NCBI GenBank assembly: GCA_028279865.1
Contig: JANQMV010000048.1
Coordinates: 1-50,734, forward strand
Length of the DNA: 50,734 nucleotides
Origin: Candidatus Altimarinota bacterium
Lineage (GTDB): Bacteria > Patescibacteriota > Gracilibacteria > JANQMV01
Reading direction: 5' to 3'
Part shown: positions 43,810-50,734 of the stretch, one piece after another
How the letters are laid out: each line of letters opens with the position of its first letter
Position numbering within the stretch: the first letter of the stretch is position 1
Notes under the pieces: generated by a model
Database searches by the model: none
What the model was told of the DNA's origin: nothing
The model's input: the letters and a program-made list of their open reading frames with translations, nothing else
Position numbers and translations under genes: made by a program

Positions 43810-43839
43810 TTCCTTCTTTTGTCACTTTCTCTTCATTAT

Positions 43840-43954
43840 GTCATTCCCGCGAAGGCGGGAATCTCTCTTTTGGGAGAGTAGTTCGAACAACCTGAATATC
43901 CGCTTTTTTGAATTAACAGTAAGAAACAGATCCCGCATCAAGTGCGGGATGACA
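43840..43954. repeat. Intergenic palindromic repeat (gtcattcccgcgaaggcgggaatc...gatcccgcatcaagtgcgggatgaca)
   Basis: Two short hairpins inside outer gtcattcccgc/gcgggatgac inverted ends; like 33745-33847. Confidence 0.75.
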
Positions 43955-44023
43955 ATAAAAAAAATGATTAACTCAAATAGATTCAATTTACAAAAATTGA
44001 ATCAACACCATTCTTTCTACTTT

Positions 44024-44854
44024 TTATATTTGTGGAAAATTAAGAGATTTAGATATTACATCAATTTCATTTCCGGCATCATTATTTTGAGAAGATACTT
44101 TTTTAAAAGCTACGTTCTTCGCATTCAATCTATTGGAAGCGATTCTTTCTGAAGCCGGAACATCTTTTGAGAAAATGTAATAATCTTCTCAAATACACAA
44201 ATTTTTATTTCCATTAACAATTGCATTAAAACGCTCTTCATCCTCTTTTGTCTCAAATTGATATCAGTTTTTTAAAAACCAAAGCATGACATTTAGCTGT
44301 CCCACATCAGCTCGAATCGTAATATCCTTTCATTTTATTCCCGATAATTTTGCTAAAAATGACTCAGCAGATTTTAAGAACAATGTTCCAATTCACTGTC
44401 CCTGATTTTGTAAACATGGTTTAATCCAGCGATGATCTAAGTCATAAGTCAAATCAAATGGAAGAAAAATTAATTCTCAGACTTCACAATTTTCAGGTCC
44501 TCTGTTGGAATCTTGCAATTTAAAACCTAATTTTTCACTAGGATTTCAAGAACCTCATTTCCTCTTAAAAAAAGATTTTGTAACAACATATTTAAGATTC
44601 ATAACATCATTTAAAATTACATAATCAGTTTTTTCTCCATTTCGCTCTTTCGTCTTAACGGCATTTACTTCATTTTCAATATTCAAATACCTGCTAGCTA
44701 GTTGGTTAGCAGTATTAATAAGAGAGGTAGCAAATTCTTCTTTATTACCAATATCCAATATTTCTTTTTCAACTAAAACCGGACTTCAGAAAATCCTTGA
44801 TTTATACAAATCAAGGATTTCGTTGAATCGATACCGTGGATTAATATTTTCCAT
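44024..44854 (-). CDS. GNAT-family N-acetyltransferase-like protein, 276 aa; requires UGA = Gly
   Basis: ATG at 44852-44854, TAA at 44024-44026. Full-frame scan shows 8 TGA (44189, 44264, 44330, 44393, 44477, 44546, 44555, 44786) and no TAA/TAG. Motifs QNQGQ[U]IGTLFLKSAESF and ADVGQLNVMLWFLKN[U]YQFETKEDEERF match GNAT motif A and the C-terminal N..a..FL.knGF pattern. Confidence 0.85.
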
Positions 44855-44929
44855 GAAGGTAAACTTAACAATCCGGAGAATTATATCATTTCAAGCACAA
44901 AAAAACAACTTAGACGCACACACAACAAA

Positions 44930-44957
44930 GAAGGCGACGTCACGTGACGTCGCCTTC
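44930..44957. repeat. 28-bp perfect palindrome between recJ and the recoded GNAT gene (possible terminator)
   Basis: gaaggcgacgtcacgtgacgtcgccttc is fully self-complementary; lies 5 nt past the recJ stop on the minus strand and is followed there by tttgttgtgtgtg. Confidence 0.9.
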
Positions 44958-44961
44958 GGTC

Positions 44962-46632
44962 TTATTCACTAATCTTCATATCAACAAGCCTCAACTGAAT
45001 ATAATCCCTCCCCTTCCATTCATTCCGCTCCATCTTGAAAACAATATCAACCGGTGTTCCTTCTTTAATCTTTTCATACATAAAACTGTGATTAAAACCA
45101 ATTACCTTATATTTGCCCTTTGATGTCTTTACATTAAATTTAAGATGGTTTTTTTGCTTCCCCGTCAGATGAACGTCTTCCGGAATGACATTTTTTAACA
45201 AAAAATTTGGTTTTTCGTTACCAACGCCAAAAGGAGCAAAAGGCTCTAAAAATTGAAGATTCTCCCAAGAAATATCTTCCTGCTTGATTTCGCATTCAAT
45301 TTTTAAAACCGGACGGAAATCAACGTTCTTTGCATCACGACGCAAAACATGATCCATCCGATCTTCAAATTCCAAATACTTATCCGGAGTCAAAGCAAAT
45401 CCAGCTGCTTGCTTATGTCCGCCAAAATGCTCAAATAAATCTTTTGCCTGAGTTAATGCTTGGTAAATATCAATTGAATCAATACTGCGACACGAGCCCA
45501 CCATTAAGTCTTCTCTTTCTTCAATAACAATGGATGGATAACCATACTTTTCCGTTAAGCGACCTGCAATCAGTCCGACAATTCCCGCATGCCAACGTTT
45601 GTCCTTAAGCAAAATATAAGGCTTATCAGAATCCTCTGTTTCAAGTTTTTTTTCAACTTCTATTAAAAAATCGGAGACTAATTCTTGCCTTTCTTTGTTC
45701 CATGTATCCAAAATTTTAGCATTTTCTTTTTTACCAATTAGCAAATCCAAACTGTGGTAAGCATGATTTAAGCGTCCTGCAACATTGAGTCTAGGTGCAA
45801 GCCCAAAGGCAACCGTATCGGTATTAATCCTCTCAAAATTCACTCCTGATTGTTTCATCAATGCTTTTAGACCTTGGTTTTTTGTCTTGGCTAACTGCGC
45901 AATTCCAAATTTAACAAGAACCCTGTTTTCTTCTATTAATGGCATACAATCAGCAACTGTCCCCAAAGCGACAATATCCAAAACACTTTCTAGATAATCT
46001 TTTGCTTGCTCAAATTCAAAATAATCATAAGCCAAGGCAGTAATTAATTTATAAGCTACACCAATTCCCGCTAAGTCTTTGAAAGGGTATTCACAGCCAA
46101 GCTGGCGGGGATTAACAATCGCAACAGCATCAGGAAGCTCTAAAGGCATGTTGTGATGATCGGTTACGATAACCTCCATGCCTTTTTCCTTGGCATAGTC
46201 AATCTCCGGCTTATTCGCAATTCCACAATCGACAGTGATAACCAAACTCACACTGTTTTCTGCCAAATCATCAATAAATTTATTCTTCAAACCGTAGCCT
46301 TCTTCAACTCTATGCGGAATTCGATAAGAAACCTGCGCACCAACTTTCTTTAAAAAACTATACATTAAGAAAGTGGATGTTACCCCGTCTACATCATAAT
46401 CTCCAAAAACCACAACACGCTCTCTTGCTTTTACAGCTTGCTTAATTCTTTGAACTGCCATTTGCATGCCTTTCATTTTATAGGGATCATGCAGGTTTTT
46501 TTCCAAAGAAGGATAGAGGAAAGATTCCAAGCTATCAATACTGCCCAAATCACGATTTTTATAAATTTTTTCTTGGAAAGATTGATAATCAAATTTATTA
46601 ACAACTTCCCACTTTTTGTTTAAAAGGGACAT
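44962..46632 (-). CDS. recJ: Single-stranded-DNA-specific exonuclease RecJ
   Basis: 556 aa; VVFGDYDVDGVTSTFLM, VITVDCGI, VIVTDHHNMP, ALGTVADCMPL, FGGHKQAAGFAL. Stop TAA. Confidence 0.95.
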   Translation of the reverse strand: MSLLNKKWEVVNKFDYQSFQEKIYKNRDLGSIDSLESFLYPSLEKNLHDPYKMKGMQMAVQRIKQAVKARERVVVFGDYDVDGVTSTFLMYSFLKKVGAQVSYRIPHRVEEGYGLKNKFIDDLAENSVSLVITVDCGIANKPEIDYAKEKGMEVIVTDHHNMPLELPDAVAIVNPRQLGCEYPFKDLAGIGVAYKLITALAYDYFEFEQAKDYLESVLDIVALGTVADCMPLIEENRVLVKFGIAQLAKTKNQGLKALMKQSGVNFERINTDTVAFGLAPRLNVAGRLNHAYHSLDLLIGKKENAKILDTWNKERQELVSDFLIEVEKKLETEDSDKPYILLKDKRWHAGIVGLIAGRLTEKYGYPSIVIEEREDLMVGSCRSIDSIDIYQALTQAKDLFEHFGGHKQAAGFALTPDKYLEFEDRMDHVLRRDAKNVDFRPVLKIECEIKQEDISWENLQFLEPFAPFGVGNEKPNFLLKNVIPEDVHLTGKQKNHLKFNVKTSKGKYKVIGFNHSFMYEKIKEGTPVDIVFKMERNEWKGRDYIQLRLVDMKISE

Positions 46633-46787
46633 TTAAAAAATATTTAAAAAGAAGGTTTCTTCAAGGAGAATAATTTCAGCTAAATAAAGGAAGACGCTAC
46701 ATAGGCAGCTGTACACAAGTCTTGCTTCAAATTTAATAAGGCTTACAGGCAGAATCTAAACTATTTCTAAGGTCTTGTCCAGACTTT

Positions 46788-49115
46788 TTAAAAATCATCC
46801 TGCTCAGCAACAATTTGCATAAAATCATAAAGCAAGTCGGCAAACTCTCCCTTGCTTAAGATCGTTTCAAAATTAGAGCCTCCTCCAATTAGCCCCAGAC
46901 TTCTGCCTTTGTAAATATATGGAACGTACCATTTGATTCGCTCACGATAAGGAGGATTCCAAACCGGAATCTCAAAAGTCTCGCACAAAATCTTCAGAGC
47001 TTCAGCCAAAGTAATGCCTCTCTCGGGAAGAAAGAACTCTCCTAGAGCAATAATATCTTGATCCACGGCATAATTTACTAATTTTCCATAATTTTGCTGA
47101 TCCAAATCTTTAAAAACACTTTCTGCTTCAGATTCTTCTATTGCATCTTTGGTTTTTTTAAGATTCCGTTCTTTTTCCACAAAAATTTTCGCATTGAGAA
47201 CAGCTTCAAGCGAATCAATACGTGTCATTTCATTTTCCGGATAAAAATACTTATTCTGCTTTTTCAAGATCTCTTTGTCTACGAGCACACTAATTTGCTT
47301 TTCATAAAGATGATATTTGATATCGCCAAAAAGTTCTTGAAAAGCCGGAAGCGAGTATTCCCCTTTTTTGTCTTCGTTTTCAAAACCTAAATATTGAAAT
47401 GTTTTGAGTGTTTCAATCACTTCATTGATATTTTTTTCGTATGCACCTTCCAAGTCATCGTAAATAAAACGAAAATATTTCTTACCGTTTAAAGCAACCA
47501 GACTCGTTCTTTTACGAGTTTGATTAAAGTCATCTCCTTGATAACTATACGTATACGCATAACCTTCTAAACCATCAAGTACAATATCTTCATGGCGATT
47601 GATGAGTTTAAAATTGGGATTACTATAACGTTTTTGCTTAATATCAGCTTTAGCAAGCTCTTCTATACTTAGATCAAGAGAATCTTTTTCCAAGTGCTCT
47701 TCCTTTAATTGGAAAATTTGCTCAAATGATTCCGGATTATAAATATTCACAATAACTTCTTCCTCTTGACTATCCCACACCGGAGCAATATAAAAATCTC
47801 CACCAGCGCTCAAGCGTACAGCCGGTTTAGTTTGAGAAAAATGTCTTTGATAAGGCTCGGTATTATTTTCAATTTCCTTAAACATCAGTGTTTCTAAAAG
47901 AGCTTCTATTTCAACTTGAGTCTCTTCAAAATCAGTTAAAGAAAGTTGATAACTATAGCTTAAAAGGACATTTTCAAATGTAAAAATGACATAGTAATTT
48001 CTGTAATTTACAAAATCATACGTAATCTGAATTGCTTCTTGCCCATAGAGTTCAATTGACTCGCGTTCGTAGTTTGTGTAATAGGTTTTGTACTTTTCGA
48101 TTCTTTCAAGGAGATAATCTAAAAATTCTTCGGTAATTTCATAGGGCAAAATCTCAGCACTAAGCTGTAAACTCAAGTCTTCTCCCTTTACTTGTTTGCT
48201 TAACAATAAGTTTGTGTCGTTAAGAAAGGCTATTTCCCATTCATTTGGCACAGCAATTTCATAAAAAGGAAAAATATCTGAAGAGTATTTTTCTGTATTC
48301 TCGGTCTGGTATTTTTTCTCTAAAAGTTTGTTGAGTAAATTTACCGCTGTAACATCTTGCTTTGCTTCTTTTGAAATATTATCAGTTATCCATTTTTCAA
48401 CTTCCTCCAAAGGAATGATATAGCCCAAAGTACTTATGTTTGATCGAATATAAGAAGGCACTCCAATGAATCGACCTTGTGAATCTTTGGCGGTACCACC
48501 CGAATTACCAACACTAATCGTCGCATCTGTTTTGAGGTGCGTAATAGACTCTCTCTCTTCATAACCACTCACTTGCCCTTCGGTGCTTGTGAGAGTTTTT
48601 CCTCCAATCCCGGGAAAACCATCTACCACGACCTTTTCTCCAATTGAAGGTAAAGAATTATCTTGGTAATTTAAATAAGGAAAATCAGGAATATCATTCC
48701 CGAAAACGTCTTTTGGATTAATTTTCAAAATCGCCATATCGGTACTTTTCTCTTTGGCAACCAATGCTGCTGTGTAGAGGCAGTCAGGTTTTTCTTGCGT
48801 GTCGCTCACTGTGCAAACCGCAAAAGCTTCATAGGGCTCATCATTAAAATCAATTACCACATGATTATTCGTCAGAATCAGCCCATCTTTTGAAATCAGT
48901 GTTCCTGAGGCAAGAGATTTTTCAATAACATGATTATTTGCAGTTAGGTTAAAAGAAATAATTTTCACCGTTTCAGAAATAATCGTGTCTCTTTGTGCAA
49001 AAGAAGTTGGTAAGCTTAACTTAGTCAGACAAATAACTAGAAAAAAAATGGCTGTTTTTCGCATATTTTTTTGGGTTATTGTTTTAGTAATATAATTAAT
49101 AAAAATCTTCGTCAT
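46788..49115 (-). CDS. Secreted trypsin-like serine protease (S1C/HtrA-like) with C-terminal SLH-like region
   Basis: 775 aa; SLASGTLISKDGLILTNNHVV, DMAILKI, VSVGNSGGTAKDSQGRFIGVPSY; signal peptide at MRKTAIFFLVICLTKLSLPTSFAQ; C-terminal FLPERGITLAEALKIL. Stop TAA. Confidence 0.82.
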   Translation of the reverse strand: MTKIFINYITKTITQKNMRKTAIFFLVICLTKLSLPTSFAQRDTIISETVKIISFNLTANNHVIEKSLASGTLISKDGLILTNNHVVIDFNDEPYEAFAVCTVSDTQEKPDCLYTAALVAKEKSTDMAILKINPKDVFGNDIPDFPYLNYQDNSLPSIGEKVVVDGFPGIGGKTLTSTEGQVSGYEERESITHLKTDATISVGNSGGTAKDSQGRFIGVPSYIRSNISTLGYIIPLEEVEKWITDNISKEAKQDVTAVNLLNKLLEKKYQTENTEKYSSDIFPFYEIAVPNEWEIAFLNDTNLLLSKQVKGEDLSLQLSAEILPYEITEEFLDYLLERIEKYKTYYTNYERESIELYGQEAIQITYDFVNYRNYYVIFTFENVLLSYSYQLSLTDFEETQVEIEALLETLMFKEIENNTEPYQRHFSQTKPAVRLSAGGDFYIAPVWDSQEEEVIVNIYNPESFEQIFQLKEEHLEKDSLDLSIEELAKADIKQKRYSNPNFKLINRHEDIVLDGLEGYAYTYSYQGDDFNQTRKRTSLVALNGKKYFRFIYDDLEGAYEKNINEVIETLKTFQYLGFENEDKKGEYSLPAFQELFGDIKYHLYEKQISVLVDKEILKKQNKYFYPENEMTRIDSLEAVLNAKIFVEKERNLKKTKDAIEESEAESVFKDLDQQNYGKLVNYAVDQDIIALGEFFLPERGITLAEALKILCETFEIPVWNPPYRERIKWYVPYIYKGRSLGLIGGGSNFETILSKGEFADLLYDFMQIVAEQDDF

Positions 49116-49187
49116 CCTGAGCGGAACTTATTGTGAAGATTACTCTGACTTTTGTGCAAGTTACCCGTCCCGCATTGCAGGAGTGAC
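49111..49187. repeat. Degenerate gtcatcctgagcgg-type repeat
   Basis: gtcatcctgagcggaacttattgtgaagat ... ccgtcccgcattgcaggagtgac; left end matches that of 50377-50486. Confidence 0.45.
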
Positions 49188-49190
49188 TGC

Positions 49191-50288
49191 CTATTCTGCT
49201 TTCGGTCTCTCCAAACTTGGTAAATCAACATCAATCTTTTTTTTACCTTCAGTAATCTTAATTACATCTTTATCAATTTTGTTAAACTCTTTACTGGCAT
49301 TTGTATAAGCATTCACTGTTGTTCCCAAATGGTTACCCAGCTTGCGTAAATTATCTTGGTAAGCATTTAAATGATTCGCCAAAACGCCAACCCTTTTTTT
49401 GATCTCAACAGCGTCTTTTTCTATCTTTAAGGCATTTAAAGCATGAAGGACTGTTTGTAAATATGCAAAAAATGTCATCGGAGAAACAATAATCACATGC
49501 TTTGTAAAAGCATATTCAATCAAATCTTTTGAATTCACTTCCATTGCACCGATTTTGTGATTTAAGAGGTTATAGAATAATCCATCTGCAGGAATAAACA
49601 TAAAGGCAAAATCCGTAGTACCTTCATCAGGGCGCACATATTTACTTGTTTCATCAATCCTCTTTTTCAGATCGGACTTAAATGTTTTTTCTAACGTTTG
49701 CCTTTCCGTGTCATTGGTTGACTCCATCATTCTATTGTAATTCTCCAGCGTAAACTTGGCATCAATCGGAATCACCATATCTTTGACAAAAATTGCCGCA
49801 TCTACGATTTCTCCGTTTTTAAATCCATACTGCATTTTAAACTGACCCGGTGCCAAATAATTCGAAAGCATGTTTTCCAAGAAAAACTCTCCCAAAACTC
49901 CACGCTGTTTTGGATTTTTGAGAATATTTTCGAGGCTGCGCATTTGTTCTGTAAAACCTAAAACCTGCTTATTTGTTTCGCCAATTTTGGTTAAAGCTTC
50001 TGCGACACTTTTACTCCTTTCTCCCATGTCATTAACCATTTTTGAGGTCGAGGCAAATTGTTTCTGCAAGCTTTCATTTAGTGTTTGGTTACTCTTGCCA
50101 AGTTGTTCATTCACTGTTTTGCCAAGTTCATTTGTTCCTTTTTGAATTTCGAATAAATGCTCTTGAAGCATTTTGAGTGACTGATCGTCTTGTTTGTTCG
50201 CCTTTAACTCATCAAATTTTGTTTTGATAAAATAAAGAACAGCAGCAAAACCGGCAATAATAAGGATTACGTAAAAAAAATCGTTCAC
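49191..50288 (-). CDS. rmuC: DNA recombination protein RmuC
   Basis: 365 aa; KNPKQRGVLGEFFLENMLSNYLAPGQFKMQYGFKNGEIVDAAI, IPIDAKFTLENY, FAFMFIPADGLFYNLL. Stop TAG. Confidence 0.93.
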   Translation of the reverse strand: MNDFFYVILIIAGFAAVLYFIKTKFDELKANKQDDQSLKMLQEHLFEIQKGTNELGKTVNEQLGKSNQTLNESLQKQFASTSKMVNDMGERSKSVAEALTKIGETNKQVLGFTEQMRSLENILKNPKQRGVLGEFFLENMLSNYLAPGQFKMQYGFKNGEIVDAAIFVKDMVIPIDAKFTLENYNRMMESTNDTERQTLEKTFKSDLKKRIDETSKYVRPDEGTTDFAFMFIPADGLFYNLLNHKIGAMEVNSKDLIEYAFTKHVIIVSPMTFFAYLQTVLHALNALKIEKDAVEIKKRVGVLANHLNAYQDNLRKLGNHLGTTVNAYTNASKEFNKIDKDVIKITEGKKKIDVDLPSLERPKAE

Positions 50289-50376
50289 AGCTTTTGGGAT
50301 TTAAAGGATTTTTAGTAAGCTTAAATATTCTAAAGATTTTCAAATTTTTCGCAATTAAAAATAAAGACCAGTTGCC

Positions 50377-50486
50377 GTCATCCTGAGCGGAGCTTACGTA
50401 GTCGAAGGATCTTTCGGAAGTTTTGTTATGACTTATTCCTTCGAGAGATCCTTCGACTGCATAATATTTATTTCGCTCAGGATGAC
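50377..50486. repeat. Palindromic intergenic repeat (gtcatcctgagcgg...tcgctcaggatgac)
   Basis: Outer inverted repeat gtcatcctgagcg/cgctcaggatgac with inner gaaggatctttcgg/tcgagagatccttcgac. Confidence 0.8.
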
Positions 50487-50645
50487 GATCTTTCATCACT
50501 CTCTAGTACTTTAAGATGCCGACAAAAAAAACAAAAAAACATCCAGCACCAAACATCTAACACCAACTTTCCTAAACAATAAAAACACCACTTTTACCCT
50601 ACAGAATAAGACAAAGTCGCATTCTCACCCCTCAGAATTTTGCGT

Positions 50646-50682
50646 CAAAAAACCCTCGGCATTTCTGCAGGGCTTTTTGGTT
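50646..50682. terminator. Intrinsic terminator
   Basis: aaaaaaccctcggcatttctgcagggctttttggttttt: CCCT..AGGG stem flanked by A/T tracts. Confidence 0.55.
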
Positions 50683-50734
50683 TTTGTTTTCGGTATTTGT
50701 TAACTAAATCTTTAGAAACTCTAAATTAATCGAG

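Noticed and set aside
43882-43900. gttcgaacaacctg as a possible tRNA T-arm
   Set aside because: No acceptor or anticodon stems around it; lies inside the family-A intergenic repeat.
1-50734. CRISPR array, rRNA or tRNA genes, including a tRNA-Gly(UCA) that would settle the code
   Set aside because: No regularly spaced direct repeats, no rRNA-like stretch and no cloverleaf with T-arm/CCA pattern recognised by eye; tRNAscan on the whole genome is needed.

Overview
This 50.7 kb AT-rich bacterial window resembles a Patescibacteria/CPR genome. The main result is a genetic-code signal. I located stop codons for 27 intact protein genes (rlmN, uvrB, dxr, ispDF, ispE, recJ, rmuC, ferritin and others) and all end in TAA or TAG, none in TGA. 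The large minus-strand 'gaps' at about 1-4362, 13617-20540 and 44024-44854 look like debris under the standard code, but each is one uninterrupted frame if TGA is a sense codon. I checked these frames triplet by triplet and found 23, 29 and 8 in-frame TGAs and no internal TAA/TAG. TGA falls on positions where glycine is expected in recognisable motifs: the LamG 'DSS(G)K(G)NHGT' and 'IYIN(G)', and the GNAT 'QGQ(G)IG' and 'FLKN(G)Y'. This indicates UGA=Gly (genetic code 25, as in Gracilibacteria/Absconditabacteria). Usage is strikingly bimodal: about 60 UGA codons in three genes and none in the other 27, which suggests gene-restricted or early-stage recoding. The recoded genes are a giant surface protein with LamG-like and phage-virion-like domains (truncated at the window edge), a 2307-aa multi-LamG surface protein, and a GNAT-like acetyltransferase. 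Other observations: a secreted amidase+SpoIID fusion divergent from a recoded gene, several dispersed palindromic repeats (some apparently translated inside ispE and LamG genes), a RAYT-type transposase pseudogene with matching palindromes, and a TrmB-like gene remnant. No rRNA, tRNA or CRISPR was recognised.
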